DNA from: a virus
Virus record (IMG/VR): IMGVR_UViG_3300007236_000046
Span: 1 to 26,492 of that record
DNA length: 26,492 nt
Strand: one strand, 5' to 3'
The notes below the pieces were generated by a model. The model saw only the letters and a list, made by a program, of their open reading frames with translations, made no database searches and had not been told where the DNA came from. The translations under genes were made by a program, and so were the position numbers. This document shows positions 1 to 6,207 of the stretch, one piece after another (positions within the stretch are counted from its first letter, which is position 1; every line of letters begins with the position of its first letter).

Positions 1-106
1 CGTTTGCGCCAGCGGCAGTTAGTCTTTCTATCTCATCCCATACATGGTCGAAACCAATGAAACGAGAGTGGGGGAACGAAAACACTTTTGTTCGTGTATT
101 AACCAT
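1..106 (-). CDS. Small heat-shock protein, Hsp20/IbpA family (N-terminal fragment)
   Basis: The gene starts with ATG at 106 and runs off the left edge, so only 35 codons are present. The peptide begins MVNTRTKVFSFPHSRFIGFD and continues HVWDEIERL. The phrase 'IGFD...F/W..IERL' is typical of the N-terminus of IbpA-type small heat-shock proteins, which hold unfolded proteins in the cytoplasm. Hsp20 genes are common in marine T4-like phages and often sit near regA and gene 43, which fits this position. A strong ribosome binding site (AAGGAG, 6 nt before the ATG) supports the start. A perfect late promoter, TATAAATA, lies about 65 nt upstream, so the chaperone is probably made late, perhaps to help head or tail assembly. 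The alpha-crystallin domain itself is outside the window, so the call rests on the N-terminus and context. Confidence 0.72.
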   Translation of the reverse strand, partial: MVNTRTKVFSFPHSRFIGFDHVWDEIERLTAAGAN

Positions 107-171
107 TGCTATCTCCTTTTCTTAAAGCAAGATTGTTGTCTAGTTACCGGACAATTCCGCGTAACCACCGT

Positions 172-179
172 TATTTATA
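172..179 (-). promoter_or_regulatory. T4-type late promoter TATAAATA (for Hsp20 gene)
   Basis: A perfect match on the minus strand to the T4 late -10 motif TATAAATA, read by gp55. It is about 65 nt upstream of the Hsp20-like ATG at 106, leaving a leader of roughly 60 nt. It overlaps one arm of a 9-bp inverted repeat (174-197). Confidence 0.75.
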
Positions 180-197
180 CAAGTTTTTTTGTATAAA
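174..197. repeat. Inverted repeat overlapping a late promoter
   Basis: The plus strand has TTTATACAA (174-182), a 6-nt loop, and TTGTATAAA (189-197): a 9-bp perfect hairpin. It lies just after the stop codon of the gene ending at 209, and one arm overlaps the late promoter at 172-179. No T-tract follows on the minus strand, so it is a poor intrinsic terminator. It could be an operator or an mRNA 3'-end structure. Confidence 0.5.
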
Positions 198-208
198 CTA
201 CGATATTT

Positions 209-835
209 TTAATGATTTGAAACGAGTCTATTGACTTCTGTATCTTCATCTTTTAATGTTATAAAAAATCTACAGTTAAATAAATTTTCTTCATACTGTA
301 AACCATGTATTTGCATATTGTTTATCAAATAAACACCATCTAGGATATAAGAACCATAAAGTTCTAATGATGGATTACCTTCTTTATCTTCATACCAATA
401 CAGACGCAAAGGTTCTTCTCTTCGTGCAAACTCATCACTTTTTGTTGCAGGATTTGCTTCAGGGTCAAAAGATGTTTCCATTGCAAGGGCATCTTTATTC
501 ATTTTATAGAAATTGGTTACACATCCACCGTTATTGTACATTGGTGCTATTAGTTTGAATTTATAAGAACCACCATCAGTATGAGCAACGTTTGGGACCT
601 TAGCGGGAAAACTTAAAGCACCCCAATCATCAATGTTTAGATTAAGTGGTGCAAGAGCTTCCGAGACAATTGGAAGACTCTCTTCCATAGGAAACTCTGA
701 ATGAGCATAACTAATAGCATCATAAACTTCATGATTAAATTTATCTTCTGGAAAGAAGTTTTGTAACTCTTTCAGCATTTCCTCTGTAAAAGGAACAGAT
801 AATTTATAATAATACAAATCGTTTATATTTTCCAT
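209..835 (-). CDS. Putative 2OG-Fe(II) oxygenase-like protein
   Basis: A 208-residue protein. It shows the pattern of a DSBH iron/2-oxoglutarate oxygenase: H85-T-D87 ('NVAHTDGG') as the first metal pair, H177 ('NMQIHGLQ') as the distal His, and R189 about 12 residues later as the likely 2OG carboxylate anchor. The spacing of about 90 residues between HxD and the distal His is normal for the fold. The substrate is not evident. Asp/Asn hydroxylase-like proteins look similar, and phage members may modify proteins or nucleic acids. Its start overlaps the stop of the upstream gene (TAATG), so the two are translationally coupled and likely share the sigma70 promoter at 1161-1189. The family call is motif-based, without full sequence similarity to a known enzyme. 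Confidence 0.55.
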   Translation of the reverse strand: MENINDLYYYKLSVPFTEEMLKELQNFFPEDKFNHEVYDAISYAHSEFPMEESLPIVSEALAPLNLNIDDWGALSFPAKVPNVAHTDGGSYKFKLIAPMYNNGGCVTNFYKMNKDALAMETSFDPEANPATKSDEFARREEPLRLYWYEDKEGNPSLELYGSYILDGVYLINNMQIHGLQYEENLFNCRFFITLKDEDTEVNRLVSNH

Positions 836-1137
836 TATTCACAAATACCTTCGTATCCACAACGATAAGCAGCACGTTTTTTAGCTTCCAATTCTTCTCG
901 TTGACGCCGAGCAACACCTTCCATGTATGCACGTTCTACTTCAAGTTTTTCTTTTTCGAAATGTGAATTATACACATCTTTGTCATTCTTTCGTTTATAA
1001 TGGTCAGCAATTTTATCGACCACTAAGATGCCACCAAGAACAGCTAAAACGTTTTTTTCTTTTTCACCAAGTGCAGAAGCAGATGACGCATACATTAAAG
1101 ATGATAACACAATAGCAAATATTAGTAATTTTTTCAT
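835..1137 (-). CDS. Small secreted or membrane protein with signal peptide
   Basis: A 100-residue protein of unknown function. Residues 1-22 form a clear signal peptide: MKKLL start, hydrophobic core, and an A-S-A cleavage context before LGEKE. Residues 29-41 (NVLAVLGGILVVD) are a short Gly-containing hydrophobic segment. Residues 55-90 are highly charged and likely helical or coiled coil. C93 and C99 near the end could form a disulfide, which fits export to the periplasm. The start is supported by GAGGAA 5 nt before the ATG. It is the first gene after a consensus sigma70 promoter and so is probably early. An envelope role (superinfection exclusion, spanin-like or periplasmic inhibitor) is possible, but nothing in the sequence decides between these. 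Confidence 0.72.
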   Translation of the reverse strand: MKKLLIFAIVLSSLMYASSASALGEKEKNVLAVLGGILVVDKIADHYKRKNDKDVYNSHFEKEKLEVERAYMEGVARRQREELEAKKRAAYRCGYEGICE

Positions 1138-1160
1138 ATTAATTCCTCAATTGTTATACA

Positions 1161-1189
1161 ATTATATATCGGAATATGTTTTATGTCAA
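1161..1189 (-). promoter_or_regulatory. Consensus sigma70 promoter (early)
   Basis: On the minus strand TTGACA (1189-1184), a 17-nt spacer, then TATAAT (1166-1161): a perfect match to the bacterial sigma70 consensus in both hexamers and spacing. It lies directly behind an intrinsic terminator and about 25 nt before the ATG of the signal-peptide gene at 1137. It should be read by unmodified host polymerase early in infection. Confidence 0.85.
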
Positions 1190-1191
1190 GC

Positions 1192-1214
1192 AAAAAAGGG
1201 GACTGTAAGTCCCC
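1192..1214 (-). terminator. Rho-independent terminator
   Basis: On the minus strand GGGGAC (1214-1209), loop TTACA, GTCCCC (1203-1198), then TTTTTT (1197-1192). It lies just after the SAP-like gene that ends at 1241. It closes the clamp-loader/regA transcription unit, and the sigma70 promoter at 1189-1161 immediately restarts transcription. Confidence 0.88.
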
Positions 1215-1240
1215 AATCATTCAGGTGCCGTTTATTATTA

Positions 1241-1501
1241 TTATGATTCCAGTTTTTGGATTAACACAGCTTTAGTGTCATTAGCTTTTACATCAATCCC
1301 CTGCTTTGCACAAAGGTCCTTGAGTTCTGCTTTTTTCAAAGTTGTCAAATCAACTTTTGGTTTAGCTTTCGTTTTCTTTGATAATGTTTTTTTCTCAGCC
1401 GGTGAAGGTTCTTCAACAACTGGTGGTTTTTTTGGCCAAACAATATACGCAACCAACCCACCAAAAAGAAGAAGTGCAACAAGTACAATCAAATTTTCCA
1501 T
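1241..1501 (-). CDS. Membrane-anchored protein with C-terminal SAP/HeH-like domain
   Basis: An 86-residue protein. Residues 3-22 are one transmembrane helix near the N-terminus. Residues 24-50 are a Pro/Lys/Glu-rich linker. Residues 51-85 match a SAP/HeH-type helix-extended-loop-helix motif ('LTTLKKAELKDLCAKQGI', then a charged loop and 'TKAVLIQKL'), a small fold that usually binds DNA. The inferred topology is a short outside tail and a cytoplasmic nucleic-acid-binding domain tethered to the inner membrane. The gene starts 1 nt after the RegA stop and ends before a terminator, so it is the last gene of the 45-44-62-regA unit. Function is unknown. Tethering replicating phage DNA to the membrane is an inference only. 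Confidence 0.7.
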   Translation of the reverse strand: MENLIVLVALLLFGGLVAYIVWPKKPPVVEEPSPAEKKTLSKKTKAKPKVDLTTLKKAELKDLCAKQGIDVKANDTKAVLIQKLES

Positions 1502-1502
1502 G

Positions 1503-1910
1503 TCAATTATTTCCTATATTATATTTTGTAGTTAGTTTCCATTCATCCTTTTCTTTGAAAGAAAGGATTTTTATCTGTGATAACGGAACCTTTAGTTCCT
1601 CTATCTTAGATTCATCTACTATATTAATCAAGTTCCACTGCCTGAGTAAATCTACAATACTATTTCGCCTTCCGATATCGTTTTCATCAATATTAGTTGG
1701 TTTACCATCCAGTTGAAACAGTTCTTTAAAATGAACTATGTAATACTTACCTTTTTTATGTAAAATGTGACAAGATTGAAACAACTCTTTATCTTTTCTT
1801 GAGGCAACACCAATTCTACTTAGTGTCTCTCTAATCTTTAGAAAATCAGATTGTTCTTCAAAAGTAACTTCAACTAGTTTCTCCACCAGTGATGTTTGGT
1901 CTTCGTACAT
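1503..1910 (-). CDS. regA: RegA translational repressor
   Basis: About 135 residues. It matches T4 RegA through the body of the protein: 'DFLKIRETLSRIG', 'KDKELFQSCHILHKKGKYYI', 'VHFKELFQLDGKP', 'RRNSIVDLLRQWNLI' and 'EWKLTTKYNIGN' are all recognisable RegA blocks. RegA binds the start region of early phage mRNAs and blocks ribosome loading. The ATG at 1910 is preferred because AGGTGG lies 5 nt upstream. A GTG at 1919 with GGAG 4 nt upstream would add three residues. Either way the N-terminus is about 10 residues longer than in T4. It overlaps the end of gp62, and its place after 44-62 is the canonical T4 order. Confidence 0.93.
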   Translation of the reverse strand: MYEDQTSLVEKLVEVTFEEQSDFLKIRETLSRIGVASRKDKELFQSCHILHKKGKYYIVHFKELFQLDGKPTNIDENDIGRRNSIVDLLRQWNLINIVDESKIEELKVPLSQIKILSFKEKDEWKLTTKYNIGNN

Positions 1911-2289
1911 TACTACCACCTATCTCCATTCTTTCTCTCAATACCTCAATCTGATTAGCAGTCAGTAAACTGAAGTACTCCTTAGATTTACTGGTGGAGA
2001 CATTGTAATATTTAGATACTATATCCACCTGTTCATTCTCTTGAGGCTTCTCCCAATTTGAGAACCTCTTTCGTTTTCTAAGGATATTTAGAAAAAATAG
2101 ATACTGAAGGCGATTTTCTGTGTCAAACCTTGTATTCATCTCGTTTGTGAAGTAAATGGAATCCTCATGATATGACAAAGCACGATTGGTCAAGTATGGC
2201 GAATAGGAGTTTTCATCCTGTTCATCCAACATGATGTCTTCTTTATCATAAGATACCGACTTAACGTAATCAAAAGGATTCTTTTTCAT
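1870..2289 (-). CDS. gp62: Clamp loader small subunit gp62
   Basis: A 139-residue protein, shorter than T4 gp62 (187) and about the size I recall for marine T4-like versions. Recognisable stretches include 'DIMLDE', 'YSPYLTNRALSYHEDSIYF', 'NEMNTRFDTENRLQYLF' and 'RKRKRFSNW', which fit gp62 of cyanophage-type T4-likes. gp62 combines with four gp44 subunits to load the gp45 clamp at primer ends using ATP. Its start overlaps the gp44 stop by 4 nt (ATGA), which implies coupled translation and a controlled 44:62 ratio. Its own 3' end overlaps regA. Confidence 0.85.
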   Translation of the reverse strand: MKKNPFDYVKSVSYDKEDIMLDEQDENSYSPYLTNRALSYHEDSIYFTNEMNTRFDTENRLQYLFFLNILRKRKRFSNWEKPQENEQVDIVSKYYNVSTSKSKEYFSLLTANQIEVLRERMEIGGSNVRRPNITGGETS

Positions 2290-3227
2290 TTCTTAAACTT
2301 GCACTCTTTCATCAATTCGGTCAAACATGCAACAAAGTTTACTTCGGCATCCATCGCAAAAGCAGATTTGTATTGATAATCTGCAATAACAATCACCGCA
2401 GCAGGTAGTGAAGAAGGTTCGAGTCTTTCTTCGAGAGAATCAAACACTTTGCGAAAAAGTGTATTGAAATCATTGTCGGAGTTTTGTCCAACCCATTTCC
2501 TCATTTGAGTCCAGTTTCTAGATTCCAACATATCAATAAGTGGAGTCAATTTTTCTTCAGAAAGGGTGGATAAAAGTCCAGAGTCGATACTCCCAGATAC
2601 ACCGTACCGTTGTACTTCATTAAGACAACGACGCATATCGGGGAAGAACTTCATTACCAATTCAGCAAGAACTCTCTCATCATATGAGATAGATTCCTTA
2701 TCACAAATCTCTGTGATGCGTTTAAGGAGTTTTCCTGCAATCTTAGGTTTATCCTTGGGGGGAATGGAAAAATCGATTACAGTGCACCTAGAGTGCAATG
2801 GCGGTATGATTCGATTCTTATAGTTACAAGTGAAAATAAACCTACAGTTGGAACTAAACTCTTCAATAAAGTTTCGAAGAGCAGGTTGTACAGAGTCAGC
2901 TGATATGTAATCAGCTTCATCTAAAATAACGACTTTAGTGTCTCCGGTAAGAGACATGGTTGATGCGAAGTTTTTAATTTTGGTTCGTAGGGTATCAATC
3001 AATCTACCCTCATCGGAACCGTTAATCACAATGTAATCAGCATCAAGTTCATGACATAGTGCTTTTGCAACTGTAGTCTTACCGATACCAGCAGAACCAC
3101 AGAGCATAAGATTTGGAATCTCACCATTCTTTACGAATTGGTGAAATGTATTTTTAATATCGTCCGGTAAAATTGTGTCTTCGATTGTCTTTGGACGATA
3201 CTTTTCAACAAGTAAAAACTCTTCCAT
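2286..3227 (-). CDS. gp44: Clamp loader large subunit gp44 (AAA+ ATPase)
   Basis: A 313-residue clamp-loader ATPase close in size to T4 gp44 (319). It has the Walker A motif GSAGIGKTT with K50, Walker B ILDEAD with D103-E104, and the S146-R147-C148 motif characteristic of clamp loaders, whose Arg acts in trans on the neighbour's ATP. The N-terminal 'VEKYRPKTIEDTILP' is the usual RFC-like opening. With gp62 it opens and loads the gp45 clamp onto DNA for gp43 polymerase and late transcription. It starts downstream of the tRNA gene, with GGAG 12 nt before the ATG. Confidence 0.96.
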   Translation of the reverse strand: MEEFLLVEKYRPKTIEDTILPDDIKNTFHQFVKNGEIPNLMLCGSAGIGKTTVAKALCHELDADYIVINGSDEGRLIDTLRTKIKNFASTMSLTGDTKVVILDEADYISADSVQPALRNFIEEFSSNCRFIFTCNYKNRIIPPLHSRCTVIDFSIPPKDKPKIAGKLLKRITEICDKESISYDERVLAELVMKFFPDMRRCLNEVQRYGVSGSIDSGLLSTLSEEKLTPLIDMLESRNWTQMRKWVGQNSDNDFNTLFRKVFDSLEERLEPSSLPAAVIVIADYQYKSAFAMDAEVNFVACLTELMKECKFKK

Positions 3228-3248
3228 AATATATTCTAACTCCGAAAA

Positions 3249-3322
3249 TGGAGCGGGTACCGAGAGTCGAACTCAGGACTAAACCTTGGCAAGGTTTTAT
3301 TTTACCACTAAACTATACCCGC
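3249..3322 (-). tRNA. tRNA-Gly (anticodon GCC), CCA encoded
   Basis: On the minus strand the acceptor arms GCGGGTA (3322-3316) and TACCCGC (3259-3253) pair perfectly, followed by discriminator T and an encoded CCA (3251-3249). The anticodon arm is AAACC-TTGCCAA-GGTTT, giving anticodon GCC, which reads GGC and GGU. The T arm contains the usual TTCGA. The length with CCA is 74 nt. Its 5' end abuts the T-tract of the terminator at 3323-3349, so it is either made by read-through from gp45 or co-transcribed and processed out of the 45-44 message. Confidence 0.95.
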
Positions 3323-3349
3323 AAAAAGCAAAGACCCCACCATCTTTGC
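3323..3349 (-). terminator. Intrinsic terminator between gp45 and tRNA-Gly
   Basis: On the minus strand GCAAAGA (3349-3343), an 8-nt loop, TCTTTGC (3334-3328), then TTTTT (3327-3323). The T-run ends exactly where the tRNA begins. It may attenuate transcription between the highly expressed clamp gene and the clamp-loader genes. The first acceptor nucleotides follow directly. Confidence 0.7.
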
Positions 3350-3353
3350 GTAC

Positions 3354-3425
3354 ATGGACCAACCTAATTTTAGAGAGAGTGAGAAACGGTCCATTCCCTG
3401 ATATTGACGGACTAGGGCAATATCA
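3354..3425 (-). ncRNA. Structured RNA segment after gp45 (two hairpins)
   Basis: The 97 nt between gp45 and the tRNA hold no gene but have two inverted repeats besides the terminator. TGATATTG (minus strand, 3425-3418) pairs with CAATATCA (3406-3399) around an 11-nt loop and includes the gp45 stop codon. ATGGACC (3394-3388) pairs with GGTCCAT (3360-3354) around a 27-nt loop. The structures could stabilise the gp45 mRNA end or form part of a small RNA. No known RNA family is recognised. Confidence 0.45.
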
Positions 3426-4094
3426 ACCAAACTTGGAGTCCGGTTCAAGTGCAATAAAATACTGTACACTATGTTCAGACGATTCAAAGTGAGAGATACC
3501 AACAGAAGCAACACTCACTGTGTACGTGGCAGGTAGAATCTTCAAATTCTCAATTTTGAAATTGAAAGAGAAATCCGATGAATCTTTCAAATTTTCTGTG
3601 ATAACTTTTCTACTGAAAGAATTAGATGTTGGGTTCTTCTTATCTCGTACAACTAAGTAAACATCATCACTAGACTTCTCTAATACCAAATCAGTTACAC
3701 CCAAAACACTGGAAGCTTTCTGCATCTCTACTAACGTGTCTTCTTCAAGTGTAAACGTGACCTCACAATCAGGCATTGTAATCATCTTTTCTGGTGTTAC
3801 TACCATACCTTCACTTGCATAGTGATACTTCATCGAAGCACTCGTATCGGAGATAACTACAGAACTATCACCAAAGTTAAAATCTGGTGTTTCCATTAAG
3901 GATGTTGCACCTAGAAACTCAGACAGATTATAGATACTGAAAGTCACTGGAAAATCCTCAGAGACATCAGCCACCGCAAGAATGTTTTTCATGTTTGAAA
4001 TAGTTTTCAAACGATTACCTTCTTCAACTTTAATACCAGAGTTGATGGTAGAAAAGTTTTTAAGGATTGATTTTGTTGAATTGCTTATTTTCAT
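3423..4094 (-). CDS. gp45: Sliding clamp gp45
   Basis: A 223-residue protein, near the 228 of T4 gp45. The opening 'MKISNSTKSILKNFSTINSGI' followed by 'SNMKNILAVADVSEDFPVTFSIYNLSEFL' is typical of T4-type clamps. Three gp45 subunits form a ring on DNA that tethers polymerase gp43 and, with gp55 and gp33, activates late promoters. Its start overlaps the stop of the MoxR-like gene by 4 nt (ATGA), with GAGGTG upstream as ribosome binding site. It is followed by hairpins and a terminator rather than directly by gp44. Confidence 0.93.
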   Translation of the reverse strand: MKISNSTKSILKNFSTINSGIKVEEGNRLKTISNMKNILAVADVSEDFPVTFSIYNLSEFLGATSLMETPDFNFGDSSVVISDTSASMKYHYASEGMVVTPEKMITMPDCEVTFTLEEDTLVEMQKASSVLGVTDLVLEKSSDDVYLVVRDKKNPTSNSFSRKVITENLKDSSDFSFNFKIENLKILPATYTVSVASVGISHFESSEHSVQYFIALEPDSKFG

Positions 4095-5233
4095 GCACTC
4101 ACCTCATTATCAGTTTCAATCTCATTATTGTACCCGAAGTTTACATCACTGTCAATCTTAGAATACAAATCCAAGATAGAATTTTTTGTTTCTTCATCAA
4201 AACGTGTCACACACATTGTAATCGATTTCATGCGGTCACCAAACATTCGAAAGGCTTTCACAATATGAACCAATCGTCGAGTGGTGATAACATCATCAAT
4301 ACCACCATCATTGTATGTCTTTCGAATAACATCCGCCCATTGTACAAGTTTTTCAATAAACTCAACATCAGCATCACCAGTCAACTGCATTTCTTTGGTG
4401 AGAATTTTTTTCTCGGCGGTGACATTGGGATACATCTGTTCAAGTGAAATTGCAAAACGTTCTAACATTGCTTCGTTCATGATTTGAGTACCAATGAACC
4501 TACCATCATCAGAACCTTGACCCTTAGTGTTAGCAGTCGCAATGATTGTGAATCCATCCTTGGGTTCAACAAACTCACCAGTCTTTTTAATAAAATAACC
4601 TTTACCTTCAAGGATAGACTGTAAACACATGAGTTTGTTTGAACCCAAATCCACCTCATCAAGAAGCAAAACAGAACCAGTACGCATTGCACGTAATACC
4701 GGACCTTCACGGAACGACATATTACCATCAATTAAAGTATGACCACCAATCAGGTCATCTTCATCAGTCTCAATTGTGATATTTACACGTATCATCTCAC
4801 GCTTGAGTTTTGCACAAATCTGTTCGACCATCAACGTTTTACCATTACCCGAAAGACCAGTAATGAAAACGGGGAAGAACATATCAGACTGGACAATCAT
4901 TTTTAAATCATTGTAATGTCCGAAAGGAACATAGTTTGGCATTACTTCAGGTACAGATTGCATTGTCTCCTCAACGGGTTTGAATGGAACAACATTAGTT
5001 GCAACATTAGTTGTTGGTTCTGGTAGAATGGTAGACAAGTTGAAAATAACCTTGCCCTTTTCTTTTTCTTTGAAAGAATACCTTTTAGTATTACTCATCC
5101 AATATGGGACAGAGCCCAAAGATTGTTTGAGTTCTTTGCGGGTAAATCGTGTTTGACCAGGAAAGTCTCGGGTCAGTGTTTCAATAACTCCCATACGTCC
5201 TTTAGTCATACGGAATACTTGTACATCACTCAT
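4091..5233 (-). CDS. cobS-like: MoxR/CobS-type AAA+ ATPase
   Basis: A 380-residue AAA+ ATPase. Walker A is GLSGNGKT with K132, Walker B is VLLLDEVD with D192-E193, sensor 1 is N235 in 'IIATANTKG', and an Arg finger candidate is R259 in 'LERF'. Residues 145-180, with 'DEDDLIGG', are the MoxR/CobS signature between the Walker motifs. The first 70 residues are a separate basic region, possibly DNA- or partner-binding. Phage homologues are commonly named cobS, but no cobaltochelatase partner CobN is seen here. The gene lies three genes downstream of a metalloprotease-VWA protein (6208-8436), the usual partner type for MoxR ATPases, which suggests a chaperone or remodelling pair. AAGGAC lies 6 nt before the ATG. 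Confidence 0.88.
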   Translation of the reverse strand: MSDVQVFRMTKGRMGVIETLTRDFPGQTRFTRKELKQSLGSVPYWMSNTKRYSFKEKEKGKVIFNLSTILPEPTTNVATNVVPFKPVEETMQSVPEVMPNYVPFGHYNDLKMIVQSDMFFPVFITGLSGNGKTLMVEQICAKLKREMIRVNITIETDEDDLIGGHTLIDGNMSFREGPVLRAMRTGSVLLLDEVDLGSNKLMCLQSILEGKGYFIKKTGEFVEPKDGFTIIATANTKGQGSDDGRFIGTQIMNEAMLERFAISLEQMYPNVTAEKKILTKEMQLTGDADVEFIEKLVQWADVIRKTYNDGGIDDVITTRRLVHIVKAFRMFGDRMKSITMCVTRFDEETKNSILDLYSKIDSDVNFGYNNEIETDNEVSA

Positions 5234-5267
5234 ATTAAAGTCCTTTTTTTCTCACTCAACTTATATA

Positions 5268-5296
5268 ATGATCTCAGAAAATATCTAATTTGTCAA
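5268..5296 (-). promoter_or_regulatory. Possible sigma70-like promoter before the MoxR gene
   Basis: The minus strand has CTTGACA (perfect -35, 5296-5291) overlapping the TGA of the upstream gene. With a 17-nt spacer the -10 would be GATCAT, only 4 of 6. TATATAAG lies slightly too far downstream. The same CTTGACA starts the promoters at 1189 and 8491, which is the main reason to list it. Confidence 0.3.
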
Positions 5297-5925
5297 GCCC
5301 CCAACTGAAAATAATTTTCAATATTTTCTGTTGAAACTTTAGAATCAATGACAATACCAAATCGTTTACTATTCTTTGGAATAGTAATTTTGGAATAGAC
5401 ATAAGACGGCCAAAAAACAATTGTGCCAGGATTCATTCTAATTATTCTATTGTCTTTTGGTGTGAATGGATTAGATAAATACAAATCAACAGGCCCACCG
5501 TCAAATTGTAAATATCCATCAAAGAATGTTTCAGGTGTTAATGGTTCATACTCTTCCTTAAATGTTAGAGCATTGTCACCTTCAAAATATGATTTACAAT
5601 ACAAGTCTCCATTCAAACAAAAGTCTTTGAACTGGTCTAATATCAAATTCCTAATCTTTGGCACAAAAGAGAACTGGTCCCAATCAAAAATATTGTATCT
5701 ATCTTGTACTTCAGATAAAAACATAATCTCCTCTTCCCTTTGGTCATTTCTAGTAGTCATCCGAGAAACATTGATTATATATTTGTGGTAATCGTTAAAT
5801 GTTTTTACCACCTCATTCAATTCACCATCGTTTAAGAAGTTTTCAAAAAGAAAACAATTCGATTCAAAAGATAAAGACACAACACTATTTGGTTGTTCTT
5901 TTTGTGAAAAGAGTTCAACTTTCAT
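5293..5925 (-). CDS. Degenerate 2OG-oxygenase-fold (DSBH) protein
   Basis: A 210-residue protein. The C-terminal third resembles the last strands of phage 2OG-Fe(II) oxygenases: 'DGYLQFDGGPVDLYLSNPF' (136-153) then 'GTIVFWPSYVYSKITIP' (167-183) and R188 in 'KRFGIVID'. In active members the pattern is 'G..v.FPS...H.v.P....R', but here the distal His position (about 178) is Ser and no clear HxD pair is seen. It is therefore probably not an iron oxygenase, though it keeps the fold and the Arg. It overlaps the Cys-rich gene upstream by 11 nt and lies in the cassette between the VWA and MoxR genes. A binding or structural role is inferred. The fold assignment is tentative. Confidence 0.5.
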   Translation of the reverse strand: MKVELFSQKEQPNSVVSLSFESNCFLFENFLNDGELNEVVKTFNDYHKYIINVSRMTTRNDQREEEIMFLSEVQDRYNIFDWDQFSFVPKIRNLILDQFKDFCLNGDLYCKSYFEGDNALTFKEEYEPLTPETFFDGYLQFDGGPVDLYLSNPFTPKDNRIIRMNPGTIVFWPSYVYSKITIPKNSKRFGIVIDSKVSTENIENYFQLGA

Positions 5926-6184
5926 CTTTAATTTCCCTAATCAATCGTTTCACATCACTCTCAATTGTTTTCGTTGTGAAACATTCAAACGTGTATTCAA
6001 TGCCATCATAAACCATTTCACCAATTGTCTTTTTGACTTTAGTGAATGACCCATTGTTGACCCAGTATCGGAAAGATTTACAATCAGTAACATCATTCGC
6101 ACACATGGAAATATTACTACAATTATACTTCTCACATGGAGTCGGTCCAACAGCAATCAAAGCATCAGCAAATTTATCGTTCAT
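5915..6184 (-). CDS. Small Cys-rich protein of unknown function
   Basis: An 89-residue protein with four cysteines near the N-terminus, C17, C22, C28 and C35 (C-x4-C-x5-C-x6-C), followed by 'KSFRYWVNNG'. The cluster could hold zinc or an iron-sulfur centre. A fifth cysteine is at 68. The C-terminus (70-89) is a charged helix. AAGGAA 7 nt upstream supports the ATG. It sits directly after the metalloprotease-VWA gene and overlaps the DSBH-like gene, so it is part of the same transcript. No family is recognised. Similar short CxnC proteins occur in marine T4-like phages. Confidence 0.7.
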   Translation of the reverse strand: MNDKFADALIAVGPTPCEKYNCSNISMCANDVTDCKSFRYWVNNGSFTKVKKTIGEMVYDGIEYTFECFTTKTIESDVKRLIREIKDES

Positions 6185-6207
6185 TTTAATTTCCTTTTAA
6201 ATTTATG

